A stretch of 35,320 nt of DNA, taken from positions 1 through 35,320 of the forward strand of contig CAJUGH010000039.1 of NCBI GenBank assembly GCA_910586215.1, given 5' to 3'. Shown one piece after another: positions 1-8,603 of the stretch (its first letter is position 1; each line of letters opens with the position of its first letter). Below the pieces are notes generated by a model. It had not been told where the DNA came from and did not search any database. It worked only from the letters and a program-made list of their open reading frames with translations. Source of the stretch: an uncultured Acetatifactor sp. Its GTDB lineage: Bacteria > Bacillota > Clostridia > Lachnospirales > Lachnospiraceae. A program made the translations under genes and the position numbers.

Positions 1-59
<59 letters not shown>

Positions 60-91
60 AGTTCCTGTGGTCATTCAAACCAACGAAGCTT

Positions 92-120
92 ATTTTAACG
101 TATTATTCCGTACTTGTCAA
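92..120 (-). promoter_or_regulatory. sigma-A promoter of tRNA-Arg
   Basis: On the minus strand there is a perfect -35 TTGACA (115-120), a 17-nt spacer and a -10 TAAAAT (92-97). The expected start is about 25 nt upstream of the tRNA 5' end, a normal tRNA leader length. Confidence 0.85.
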
Positions 121-153
121 CATTTTTCCTAAAAATATTTTACCAATGGAAAG

Positions 154-2685
154 TCATCCCATATATTTTCGCAGGAGTCTGGCTACTTCCCTAATATCTA
201 TGGGCTTCGATACATGTGCATTCATGCCGCAGTCCAGGCACCGCTTCACGTCCTCGGCAAAAGCATCCGCCGTCATGGCAATGATGGGAACACTGCCGGC
301 ATCTGCCCGTTTTAAGGCACGAATGGCACCAGCCGCCTCATATCCGTTCATCACGGGCATTCGAAGATCCATCAGTACAGCATCATAGTATCCCACCTGG
401 GACCGGCCGAACTTATCCAGGCAGATCTGGCCGTTCTCTGCCCAGTCCAGTTCCAGTCCCAGTCCCGAGAGCAGTTCATTGGCAATCTCCCAGTTCAAAT
501 CATTATCCTCTGCCAGGAGCACCCTCCTGCCGTCAAACCCTTCCTCTATCTCCTGGGCCTGCAGTTCCTGCTGTACTTCTTCGGTCAGGAAAGGCTTCAG
601 TCCATAGTATAATGTTGACTTGAACAAAGGCTTCGCCAGGAAACCATTCACACCTGCTGCCTTAGCCTCTGCCTCCATCTCACTGTTGTCGTAAGCAGAG
701 ATCAGCAGAATGGGCAGATCCTTCCCATAGAGGCTTCGTATGTCCCTGGTCAGGGCAATCCCGTCCTTGCCCGGCATCTTCCAGTCCAGAAGCAGCAGCC
801 GGTATCCTTCCTGTCCCTGACATGCCCCTGCCAGCATCTCCATGGCACCTTCCGCATCTACTGCCGTATCTGCCCGGATTCCCAGGTCGGCCAGGGAGAG
901 CCGGATCCCCTCACAGGACCTGGCATCGTCATCCACCACCAGTACACGGCATTCCGGCAGGGACATATCTGCCTCAGCCACCTGTGCCTTTGCCAGGTCC
1001 AGGGTGATCCGGAAGAGGCTGCCCTTGCCAGGTTCGCTATGTATCTCGATGGTTCCCTCCATGGCATCCACAATATATCTGGTAATGGCCATGCCAAGCC
1101 CGCTGCCTTCGATCTTCTGGACGCGCTTGCTGTCAGCCCGGCTGAAAGCCTCGAATATCTTCTCCTGAAATTCCGGTGTCATGCCGATCCCTGTGTCTTC
1201 CACGGTCAGATGTACCCGGACATACTCCTCCCCTCTGGGGGATGCCTCCTCATGGAGGGATAAGGTGATGGAACCGCCTTCCGGGGTGAATTTCACGGAA
1301 TTGCCCAACAGGTTCAGCAGTACCTGGTTGAGGCGGACACTGTCACAGCAGACATCCTCCGCAGATATGTCTGAGATGAGCACGTCAAACTTCTGGTTCT
1401 TGGCACCCACCTGGGGCTGGATAATACTCACTACACTTTCCATGGTCTCCCGCAGGGAGATCTGATCCATGGTAAGGGTCATCTTGCCGCTCTCAATCTT
1501 GGACATATCCAGCACATCATTGATCAGTCCCAACAGGTGCTTGCTGGACATGTTGATCTTCTTCAGGCAATTCTGCACCTGCCTGGAGTCATCCAGGTTG
1601 GCAGAGGCAATGGCTGTCATGCCCACGATGGCATTCATGGGTGTGCGGATGTCATGGCTCATGTTGGACAAAAACTCGCTCTTGGCCTTATTGGCATCCA
1701 CCGCCTCCTGCCGGACCTGGTCCAGTTCCTCCATCTGTTTTCTCATATCTTTCAGATAGGTGCCGAACACCCACAGCAGGGCCAGGGACACTACCGCACA
1801 GCCTCCGAAAGCCACGTACAGCCACTGGCGGCTCAGGGCAGATATCTCTACATCCAGGGAATTATAGGGCATGACCACAATCAGGTACCACTCCGAGTAG
1901 GGAAGCTTGGTACTGTGCATATGGCGGCGTTCCCCCTGGGCAGTGACCACGGCAGAATAATGCCCTGTCCCTTCTATGGCTTCCCGCAGTTCCTTCACAT
2001 ACAATTCCCCGTGCTGTGTGGCCTCTGCTTCAAGGCGCTCAAAATAATTGTCCCTGAAGGCCTCCCCGCTGCGGATCACGTAATTTCCATCCTGGCTGAT
2101 AATATGGGAATAGACCAGGGAACCTGACACATCCAGGGAGAGGGTCTCCTTGATATAATCCACTGAAAAACCGGCCACCACTGCCACAAAATCCTCATCT
2201 GTATCTTCCAGGTGCACACCTGGCATACCCAGCAGGATGAGTTTATTCCCCTCCGGATCCACCCCCAGGGCTATCTTCTGCTCCCTGCCCTCCAGGGAAT
2301 CCGCAAACCGCTCAGGATCGTCCAGTATCAGCGGCTCCCCCAGAAGGATCTCATATTGTCCGTCCCTGGTATAAAGGGCAAGATACTCAAATTCCCGAAG
2401 TTTCACCCCCTGGACCAGGGTCTCCAGGAACAGGCCGCTCTCCAGTTCCTGTGCTTCCGTCTCCCTCATCAAAGTCTCCAGCTGTTCATAGCGCATCTTC
2501 ACTGCAGTCTCAAAATGAAGGCTGATCTCGTCACTCATGCTGTGCATGTAGACATCCCCTACTGTCCCGATGGTCTTGGAACTTCTCCTGCTCATCAATA
2601 ATACGGAAAACCCAAAGATACCAACACAGAGAAGCAGCACCGCCGACAATCTGATAACAAAACGCCTGGCCATTTTGTTCTTCAT
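154..2685 (-). CDS. Hybrid sensor histidine kinase with two receiver domains
   Basis: A membrane-bound hybrid kinase of about 843 residues. One membrane segment near residues 10-30 and a second near 290-310 flank an extracellular region that looks like a dCache-type sensor. A HisKA domain follows with the phospho-acceptor His at about 344 (motif NMSHDIRTP), then a HATPase_c domain with DTGIGM and GSGLGMAI. Two receiver domains come next, with phospho-acceptor Asp at about 634 and 773 and intact acidic, Thr/Ser and Lys residues in both. No HAMP, Hpt or DNA-binding output domain is visible, so the output partner is unknown. An ATG 12 nt further upstream (2697) is in frame, but the AAAGGGG ribosome site touches it. 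The 2685 start gives a 12-nt spacing, which is long but workable. The gene has its own promoter and lies downstream of phoR; a role in phosphate sensing is not shown. Confidence 0.9.
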   Translation of the reverse strand: MKNKMARRFVIRLSAVLLLCVGIFGFSVLLMSRRSSKTIGTVGDVYMHSMSDEISLHFETAVKMRYEQLETLMRETEAQELESGLFLETLVQGVKLREFEYLALYTRDGQYEILLGEPLILDDPERFADSLEGREQKIALGVDPEGNKLILLGMPGVHLEDTDEDFVAVVAGFSVDYIKETLSLDVSGSLVYSHIISQDGNYVIRSGEAFRDNYFERLEAEATQHGELYVKELREAIEGTGHYSAVVTAQGERRHMHSTKLPYSEWYLIVVMPYNSLDVEISALSRQWLYVAFGGCAVVSLALLWVFGTYLKDMRKQMEELDQVRQEAVDANKAKSEFLSNMSHDIRTPMNAIVGMTAIASANLDDSRQVQNCLKKINMSSKHLLGLINDVLDMSKIESGKMTLTMDQISLRETMESVVSIIQPQVGAKNQKFDVLISDISAEDVCCDSVRLNQVLLNLLGNSVKFTPEGGSITLSLHEEASPRGEEYVRVHLTVEDTGIGMTPEFQEKIFEAFSRADSKRVQKIEGSGLGMAITRYIVDAMEGTIEIHSEPGKGSLFRITLDLAKAQVAEADMSLPECRVLVVDDDARSCEGIRLSLADLGIRADTAVDAEGAMEMLAGACQGQEGYRLLLLDWKMPGKDGIALTRDIRSLYGKDLPILLISAYDNSEMEAEAKAAGVNGFLAKPLFKSTLYYGLKPFLTEEVQQELQAQEIEEGFDGRRVLLAEDNDLNWEIANELLSGLGLELDWAENGQICLDKFGRSQVGYYDAVLMDLRMPVMNGYEAAGAIRALKRADAGSVPIIAMTADAFAEDVKRCLDCGMNAHVSKPIDIREVARLLRKYMG

Positions 2686-2754
2686 ACCGCCATACATCCC
2701 CTTTACCTGTGCAGCCTGTCCAAAATCATTTCTCCACAGGCCGCGTCTATCCCC

Positions 2755-2783
2755 ATTTTATCACACCAGTTTGACCATATCAA
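2755..2783 (-). promoter_or_regulatory. Promoter of the hybrid kinase gene
   Basis: -35 TTGATA (2778-2783), a 17-nt spacer and -10 TAAAAT (2755-2760) on the minus strand, between the end of phoR and the hybrid kinase. This suggests the kinase is transcribed independently of the phosphate genes. Confidence 0.7.
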
Positions 2784-2822
2784 GATATAGGAATGATATT
2801 TATCTGGCTGCCCAGGCCCGGC

Positions 2823-4229
2823 CTAGTGCGTCATGTGCGGGAACAGGACCCGGATCCTGGTTCCCCTGCCTTCCTGGCTGTCCAGTTCCAGGCGGGCGTG
2901 ATGTCTCTCCACAATATGTCTGACAATGGCCAGTCCCAGGCCTGTTCCTCCGGTGGACTGGGACCGGCTCTTATCCACCCGGTAGAACCGCCCGAAGACC
3001 GCCTTCTGGTGTTTTGCGGGGATGCCGATCCCTGTGTCACACACTTCCAGGACTGCTTCCCCTGTGGACGGTTCCCTGTATGTCTTCACCTCCACACTGC
3101 CCCTGGGCCTGTTGTAGCGGATGGCGTTGTCGCAGAGATTGTAGAGCAGTTCCTCCAGCATCTGCCTGTCCCCGTCCACATAACATTCCTCCCCACTGAC
3201 AGCAAGCCCTACCTGGTGCTTCCTGGCGCTTACATCCAGCATCTCCACGCAGACAGATGCCAGCCCGTGCAGATCCAGCCTCTCCCATGTCTGGCAACCC
3301 TGGCCATCCTCCAGTTCAGAGAGACGGAGGATATCGTTGATCATGGCCAGCAGCCTGTCCGCACTGTTGTGGATGCCACGGGCAAACCGCGGCACGTCCT
3401 CCCGGGACGCCATGCCCGTCTCTATCAACTCCGCATATCCGGAGATGGCTGTCAGGGGCGTCTTCAGTTCGTGGGACACATTTGCCGTGAATTCCTGGCG
3501 GAACCTGGCGCTTTTCAAGATATCCCTGTGTTGCTCCCGGATCCTGGCAAGAAAGGGGGCCAGTTCCTGGTATGCCCCCAGGTCTGTCTCCGCATCCATA
3601 TTCCCGGCCAGCCTCTCTATGGGAGCCACCAACTTCTCTGTTAAGAAATGCGCCATATACAGGCCGGCCAGAAGCAGGGCCGCCAGAATCCACAGAAGGA
3701 GCGGGAACACGCTGCTGAAAATGCTGTAACTGTTCCCCACATCCTTGGCAGTGCGCAGCACACTGCCATCGGGAAGCCGTAGGGCATAATAGAACGTATT
3801 GAGCGCCAGGGTGCTGGATTTGCGCACTGCCGTGCCCTCCCCCGTCTCCATGGCCTGTGTCACCTCCGGCCTATGCAGATGGTTCCCCAGATCCGTTCCC
3901 TCCACGCGGTTGTCATAGATCACCTGGCCGGTACGATCCATCCAGGTGAGCCTAATCCCTCTGTCCAGCAGCATATCCCCCAGGGCCGGAAGACTGCATT
4001 GCCTGTCTGCAGGGTCCGGGGAGCCTTTGTACCCTGGGGCATCCGGGGTAATATCCTTTATAATGCCCTCCCCCTCCCATGCCAGCAGCATGGTCACGTC
4101 CCTCAGATCCTGGAATACCTGCTCCTGGAACAGGCGGTAATATACCACTGTCACCAGGAGGGCGGTGGACAGGATGGATAGGGAGACAATGGACAACATC
4201 ATTTTATTCAGCTTTTTCTTCATGCACAT
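2823..4229 (-). CDS. phoR: PhoR-type sensor histidine kinase
   Basis: A membrane histidine kinase of 468 residues, the expected partner of the response regulator that ends 4 nt upstream. The first membrane segment is near residues 11-31 and the second near 170-192, around an extracellular loop of about 135 residues. A HAMP-like linker leads to a HisKA domain with NVSHELKTP (His at about 253) and a HATPase_c domain with VCDTGIGIP and GGTGLGLAIV. The domain layout and the neighbouring Pst and Na+/Pi transporters support phosphate-limitation sensing of the PhoR/PhoP(B) kind, but the signal itself is not visible in the sequence. An internal ATG two codons downstream (4223) is an equally plausible start. 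Confidence 0.87.
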   Translation of the reverse strand: MCMKKKLNKMMLSIVSLSILSTALLVTVVYYRLFQEQVFQDLRDVTMLLAWEGEGIIKDITPDAPGYKGSPDPADRQCSLPALGDMLLDRGIRLTWMDRTGQVIYDNRVEGTDLGNHLHRPEVTQAMETGEGTAVRKSSTLALNTFYYALRLPDGSVLRTAKDVGNSYSIFSSVFPLLLWILAALLLAGLYMAHFLTEKLVAPIERLAGNMDAETDLGAYQELAPFLARIREQHRDILKSARFRQEFTANVSHELKTPLTAISGYAELIETGMASREDVPRFARGIHNSADRLLAMINDILRLSELEDGQGCQTWERLDLHGLASVCVEMLDVSARKHQVGLAVSGEECYVDGDRQMLEELLYNLCDNAIRYNRPRGSVEVKTYREPSTGEAVLEVCDTGIGIPAKHQKAVFGRFYRVDKSRSQSTGGTGLGLAIVRHIVERHHARLELDSQEGRGTRIRVLFPHMTH

Positions 4230-4233
4230 GCCC

Positions 4234-4914
4234 TTACCCTTCCTCCATCACATATCCCACATTCCGCACGGTCTTGATCATGGTTCCTGCCTCCCCCAGC
4301 TTCTGGCGCAATGTCTTGATGTGCATGTCCAGGGTCCTGGATTCCCCCTGGAAATCCATCCCCCACACACGGTCCAGGATCACATCCCGCTTTAGGACAA
4401 TGCCTGCATTCACAAGCAGAAGCTTCAGCAGTTCATATTCCTTGTAAGTGAGTTCGCAAGGTTCCCCTTCCACCTTGACAGTTCTCCTTCCCTGATCCAG
4501 GGCCAGGCTGCCCAGACGAAGAATCTGCTCCCTGCCTCCCGGTCCTGCGCTCCTGCGCAGCAGGGCCTTCACCCGGGAGATCAGTTCCAGGACCCCGAAG
4601 GGCTTCGTCATATAATCATCTGCCCCTATGTCCAGTCCCTTTACCTTGTCCATCTCCGTGGTCTTGGCCGTCACCAGGAGGATGGGAAGCCCCGCCGTAT
4701 GGGCCTCCCCCCTAAGCCTCCTTACCACAGACAGCCCATCCTCATCTGGCAGCATCACATCCAGCAGGACCAAGTCCGGCATTCTCCTGTCCATGGCCCG
4801 GTAGAATTCTTTCGCCAGGCCGAAACCCTCCACACAAAATCCTGCACCGGACAGCGCAAAACATTCTATCTCCTGTATGGATATGTCATCCTCCACCACA
4901 TATATGGTCTGCAT
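4234..4914 (-). CDS. phoB: OmpR/PhoB-family response regulator
   Basis: 226 residues. The N-terminal receiver domain has the acidic pair near residues 9-10, phospho-acceptor Asp52 in LLDVMLP and the conserved Lys in MTKPFG. The C-terminal winged-helix DNA-binding domain shows LTYKEYELL and ends in the typical TVRNVGYVME. AGGAGG lies 7 nt before the ATG. It is followed closely by its kinase gene. By family and by context it should activate phosphate-starvation genes by binding tandem TTNACA-like repeats; such an array is present upstream of the nearby Na+/Pi transporter. It could be named phoP after the Gram-positive convention. Confidence 0.88.
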   Translation of the reverse strand: MQTIYVVEDDISIQEIECFALSGAGFCVEGFGLAKEFYRAMDRRMPDLVLLDVMLPDEDGLSVVRRLRGEAHTAGLPILLVTAKTTEMDKVKGLDIGADDYMTKPFGVLELISRVKALLRRSAGPGGREQILRLGSLALDQGRRTVKVEGEPCELTYKEYELLKLLLVNAGIVLKRDVILDRVWGMDFQGESRTLDMHIKTLRQKLGEAGTMIKTVRNVGYVMEEG

Positions 4915-4956
4915 CCTGTACCTCCTGCCCCGCTGTAAGATTCTGCACCTGTCCAG

Positions 4957-4986
4957 ATTTTATCCCACTTTCCTGTCCCTCTGCAA
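4957..4986 (-). promoter_or_regulatory. Candidate phoBR promoter
   Basis: -35 TTGCAG (4981-4986), an 18-nt spacer and -10 TAAAAT (4957-4962) upstream of phoB. Two Pho-like half-sites, GTTACA and CTTGCA, are spaced 11 nt apart over the -35, a weak hint of autoregulation. Confidence 0.5.
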
Positions 4987-5020
4987 GCCTTTTGTAACCG
5001 TCCGGGGCCTGTCCGGGCTG

Positions 5021-6838
5021 TTACGGCAGTCTGTACCGCTCCCCATACACCATCACCCGGCCGGCAAAGTCTAAATCATCCGCCTGCCGGATCCTCTCCA
5101 GGTAGGCGTGGGGGTCATAAGCATCCTGCCTGGCCTGGAGCAGGGATACTGCAATGTTGGAGCAGTGGTCAGCCACCCGCTCATAGTTTGTAATCAGGTC
5201 CGACAGCACAAAACCCAGTTCTATGGTGCATTTTCCCTTCCGCAGACGCTTCACATGCCGTTTCCTGATCTCCCTGTTCAAGCTGTCTATGACTTCCTCC
5301 AGAGGCTCCACCTCCCTGGCCAGCACAAGGTCTTCCCGCCGGAAACTGTCCATGGTGATCTGTACGATATGCCGTACAGCCCCGCCGTATACCTGCAGTT
5401 CCTCCCAGGCCCTGGCAGAAAAATCCAGTTCCTTCTCTCCCATCTTGCGGGCAGCCTCCGCAATGTTGCTGGCATGGTCAGAGATCCTCTCAAAATCCCC
5501 GATGCAGTGCAGGAGTACCGACAGGGTATGGCTGTCTGCTTCTGCCAGGTCCCTGGCTCCCAGTTTCACCAGATAGTCCCCCAGGCTATCCTCGAAACAG
5601 TCCACTGCCTGCTCCAGATCCTCCACCCTTCTGTCGGCTTCCTCCGAATACTGTCCCACCAGTTCCAGGGCGCCTGTCATGGCCTCCTGGGCCAGCCCGG
5701 CCATGGTCACGGCCACCTCCCGGCTCACCTCCACCGCATAAGACGGAACCTCCAGGAACCGGGGATCCAGGCGCTGCAGGGCCGCATTCCAGCTGCCAGG
5801 ATGTCCTTCCTGGGACCCCGTCCCCTGGGCAGTCCTCCCTCCGGTCCCTTCCTTTTCCTCCGGCGTCTCCTTCACCGTAAGGCAGGCCAGCTTCACCAGA
5901 AGACCCCTGAAGGGAAGCAGGCAGAGGGCTGCCGTCACATTGAACACGCTGTGGATGGCTGCTATACCAAAGGCCGTCGCCCTCCGTTCCAGGAACCCAA
6001 AAGGCACCAGTCCATGGATGGAATAGAATACCGCCATAAAGAGGACTGTGCCAATCACATTGAAATACAGATGGATCAGTGCGGCCCGCTTTGCATTCCT
6101 GCTGCCTCCCACCCCCGAGAGCATAGCCGTGACACAGGTGCCGATATTCTGTCCCATGATGATGGGCAGTGCGGCATCATAACCAATGGCCCCCGTGATA
6201 CACAAAGCCTGCAGGATACCCACCGATGCGGAGGAGGACTGTAACAGGGCCGTGAGCACCAGTCCTGCCAGCATCCCCAGAAGCGGGTTGGAGAACTGTG
6301 TGAGAATGCCGGTGAATTCCGGCACATCTGCCAAGGGTTTTACTGCACCGCTCATGGTATCCATGCCTATCATCAGAATGGCAAATCCCAGCAGGATAGT
6401 GGCAATATTCTTACGCCTGTCCCTGTGGGAAAACAACAAGATTCCCACTCCCACCATGGCCAGCACCGGAGAGAAAGAGGTAGGTTTGCACAGGCGCACC
6501 AGGAAAGAGGAACTGTCAATCCCCGCTGCCCCCAGAATCCAGGAAGTGATGGTGGTTCCGATATTGGCCCCGATGATGATGCCCGCTGCCTGCTGCAGCT
6601 TCATGATCCCCGCATTCACAAAGCCCACCACCATCACCGTAGTGGCAGAGGAGGACTGGATCAGGGCCGTGACCCCAGCCCCCACGGCTACGCTTTTCAG
6701 CGGGCTTTCCGTCAGTTTCTGAAGGATCTGTTCCAGCCTGCCGCCAGAGACCTTGGCCAGGGCATCTCCCAGCATACTCATACCGTACAGGAAAAGGGCC
6801 AGTCCCCCCAGCATTGTCAGTAAATCAAAAAAATCCAT
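5021..6838 (-). CDS. Na+/phosphate cotransporter (NptA type) with C-terminal PhoU domain
   Basis: 605 residues. The N-terminal half is a hydrophobic Na/Pi-cotransporter domain with the two hallmark QSSSA repeats at about 61-65 and 200-204, marking the inverted-repeat transport core. After about residue 320 comes a Gly/Gln/Thr-rich low-complexity linker, then a helical PhoU-like domain (about 370-580) rich in conserved acidic and Arg/His residues (for example DFERISDHASNIAE and NYERVADHCSNIA). It should import phosphate driven by Na+. The PhoU domain probably regulates the transporter or the PhoR/Pst complex. The gene occupies the place between pstB and phoB where phoU is usually found. The start has GAGG about 8 nt upstream, and a Pho-box promoter precedes it. 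Confidence 0.92.
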   Translation of the reverse strand: MDFFDLLTMLGGLALFLYGMSMLGDALAKVSGGRLEQILQKLTESPLKSVAVGAGVTALIQSSSATTVMVVGFVNAGIMKLQQAAGIIIGANIGTTITSWILGAAGIDSSSFLVRLCKPTSFSPVLAMVGVGILLFSHRDRRKNIATILLGFAILMIGMDTMSGAVKPLADVPEFTGILTQFSNPLLGMLAGLVLTALLQSSSASVGILQALCITGAIGYDAALPIIMGQNIGTCVTAMLSGVGGSRNAKRAALIHLYFNVIGTVLFMAVFYSIHGLVPFGFLERRATAFGIAAIHSVFNVTAALCLLPFRGLLVKLACLTVKETPEEKEGTGGRTAQGTGSQEGHPGSWNAALQRLDPRFLEVPSYAVEVSREVAVTMAGLAQEAMTGALELVGQYSEEADRRVEDLEQAVDCFEDSLGDYLVKLGARDLAEADSHTLSVLLHCIGDFERISDHASNIAEAARKMGEKELDFSARAWEELQVYGGAVRHIVQITMDSFRREDLVLAREVEPLEEVIDSLNREIRKRHVKRLRKGKCTIELGFVLSDLITNYERVADHCSNIAVSLLQARQDAYDPHAYLERIRQADDLDFAGRVMVYGERYRLP

Positions 6839-6881
6839 ACACAGTCCTCACTTCTGTTCTGTCCTCAAAGTTTCTGTCCAT

Positions 6882-6935
6882 AGTGTAGGGCTGTTACGTA
6901 AAATATATAACCATGTCATGTAAAACCTGTGTAAA
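6882..6935 (-). promoter_or_regulatory. Pho box and promoter of the Na+/Pi transporter gene
   Basis: On the minus strand four hexamers lie exactly 11 nt apart: TTTACA (6930-6935), TTTACA (6919-6924), TGGTTA (6908-6913) and TTTACG (6897-6902). They are followed 9 nt later by a -10-like TACACT (6882-6887). This matches the layout of Bacillus PhoP-activated promoters, where TTNACA-type repeats replace a good -35. Binding by the regulator encoded at 4234-4914 is inferred. Confidence 0.7.
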
Positions 6936-6964
6936 ATTTTCTCTTTTCCCCGGGATCCCGCCCC

Positions 6965-7714
6965 TTATAGCCTTCCTGCCATATATTGCCTGGTACGCTT
7001 ATCCCGGGGCCTTAAGAAGATCTGCCCGCTGCTCCCCCATTCCACTAACTCCCCGTCCAGAAACAGTGCCGCATCATCGGCAAGGCGCATGGCCTGCTGT
7101 ATGTTGTGGGTGACGATCACCACCGTGAGTTTCTTCCCCAGCTTCCGTATCAGTTCTTCGATCTTCAAGGTGGAGGCCGGATCCAGGGCAGAGGTGGGTT
7201 CATCCATTAGGAGCACCCCGGGGGATACGGCCAGCGCCCTGGCGATACAGAGCCGCTGTTTCTGCCCGCCGGACAGCCCGGCTGCTGGTCTGCCCAGGCG
7301 GTCCCTCACTTCCCCGTAGAGGGATGCGTCCTCCAGGGCCTGTACCACGATTTTCTCCAGCCGGGACCTGCCCCGGATCCCGTGTGCCCTGGGTCCATAG
7401 GCCACATTGTCATAGATACTCATGGGAAATGGCACCGGCTGCTGGAATACCATACCTACCTTTTTCCTAAGAAGGGAAGTATCCACCCCCCTGTCATAGA
7501 CATTCTCCCCGTCCACCAGGATCTGCCCCTCCACCCGGCTGTCTCCTGCCAGGTCATTCATGCGGTTGATACACCTCAGGAAAGAAGACTTCCCGCAGCC
7601 GCTGGGACCCATCAGGGCCATCACCGTCCGCTCCCGGATCTCCAGATTCACATGTTTCAGTATGTGACGGGAACCATAGTACAGGTTCAAGTCCGTCACT
7701 GAGACTTTATTCAT
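6965..7714 (-). CDS. pstB: Phosphate ABC transporter ATP-binding protein PstB
   Basis: 249 residues, the normal length for PstB. It has Walker A GPSGCGKSS, Q-loop VFQQP, the signature LSGGQKQR, Walker B VLLMDEPTSALD and the switch His in VTHNI. The family-typical FLRCINRMNDL follows Walker A. The frame is open further upstream, but the ATG at 7714 with AAGGGG 7-9 nt before it gives the canonical N-terminus, and the upstream residues are pstA read in another frame. It overlaps the end of pstA by 8 nt, which suggests translational coupling. It powers high-affinity phosphate import by PstCA. Confidence 0.96.
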   Translation of the reverse strand: MNKVSVTDLNLYYGSRHILKHVNLEIRERTVMALMGPSGCGKSSFLRCINRMNDLAGDSRVEGQILVDGENVYDRGVDTSLLRKKVGMVFQQPVPFPMSIYDNVAYGPRAHGIRGRSRLEKIVVQALEDASLYGEVRDRLGRPAAGLSGGQKQRLCIARALAVSPGVLLMDEPTSALDPASTLKIEELIRKLGKKLTVVIVTHNIQQAMRLADDAALFLDGELVEWGSSGQIFLRPRDKRTRQYMAGRL

Positions 7715-8603
7715 CCCGCCGCCCCTTTCCCGCCACAGCCCGAAGCAGTACCTGCATGATAAACACCAGCACCAGGAGCACACAGGCCGCCCCGAAAGCC
7801 ACCTCATACCTGCCACTTTGCATCTGCAGATACAGTTCCACGGCAATGGTTCCCCCGGAGCATACCACCTTCCCTGCAAGGGCCTGCAGATCCCTGTAGA
7901 TTCCCCTGCCCAGGCCCGGAAGGAACCTGCCGCTTCCGGCAGTAAACAGCAGGGCTGCCGATTCTCCCACGATCCGCCCCAGGGCCAGGATCATGCCAGT
8001 CACAATCCCGGGCCTGGCAGCTGGCAGCAGCACCGTGCGGACCATATGCCACCTGGAAGCCCCAACCCCCAATGCTCCCCACCTGTACTCCGCCGGCACT
8101 GCCCGCAGGGCCTCCTGGGTATTCCTGACCACCAAGGGCAGCACCATACAGCACAGGGTCAAGGCGCCGTTCAGGAGGGAATATCCCATGTGCAGCACAC
8201 CTCCGAAAAAGGCCATGCCAAAGAGACCGAAGACCACCGAAGGTACCCCGGCCAGAATCTCAATGGCCCATTCCACCAGGGCCTTTCCCCTGCCTTCTGA
8301 CATGTATTCGTCCAGGTACACTGCCGCCCCCACTCCCACTGGCATCGCCACCAAAAGGGTGAGTATTGCTATGTACAAAGTATTCACCAGGTTCCCCCCT
8401 ATTCCCACCGTCTGTTTCAAGGCGCTTGTCACAGAGGTCAGGAAATCCACGTTTACCGTCCGTGATCCCCTCCAGAATATGTAGCAGAGTATCCCCAGAA
8501 GCAGGAAAACGGAAAGGGAGGAAGCGCCATAGATGGCAGCCCTGCCAAACAGTTCCAGGGGCCTTATCTGTCTTCGGTGCAAAGTGTATGGATTCCCAGT
8601 CAC
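7707..8603 (-). CDS. pstA: Phosphate ABC transporter permease PstA
   Basis: 298 residues with about six membrane segments and the permease coupling loop around EALRAVPAEYRWGALGVGAS. A GTG start at 8603 is chosen: GGAGGT lies 6-7 nt upstream, and it overlaps the pstC stop by 4 nt (GTGA). The open frame continues upstream, but that part is the complement of pstC coding sequence in another phase and lacks membrane character. It forms the transmembrane channel with PstC. Confidence 0.94.
   Translation of the reverse strand: MTGNPYTLHRRQIRPLELFGRAAIYGASSLSVFLLLGILCYIFWRGSRTVNVDFLTSVTSALKQTVGIGGNLVNTLYIAILTLLVAMPVGVGAAVYLDEYMSEGRGKALVEWAIEILAGVPSVVFGLFGMAFFGGVLHMGYSLLNGALTLCCMVLPLVVRNTQEALRAVPAEYRWGALGVGASRWHMVRTVLLPAARPGIVTGMILALGRIVGESAALLFTAGSGRFLPGLGRGIYRDLQALAGKVVCSGGTIAVELYLQMQSGRYEVAFGAACVLLVLVFIMQVLLRAVAGKGRRDE

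Noticed and set aside
5108..6244. A 378-codon plus-strand open frame
   Set aside because: It is the complement of the Na+/Pi transporter gene, rich in His/Pro/Gln and without domain character.
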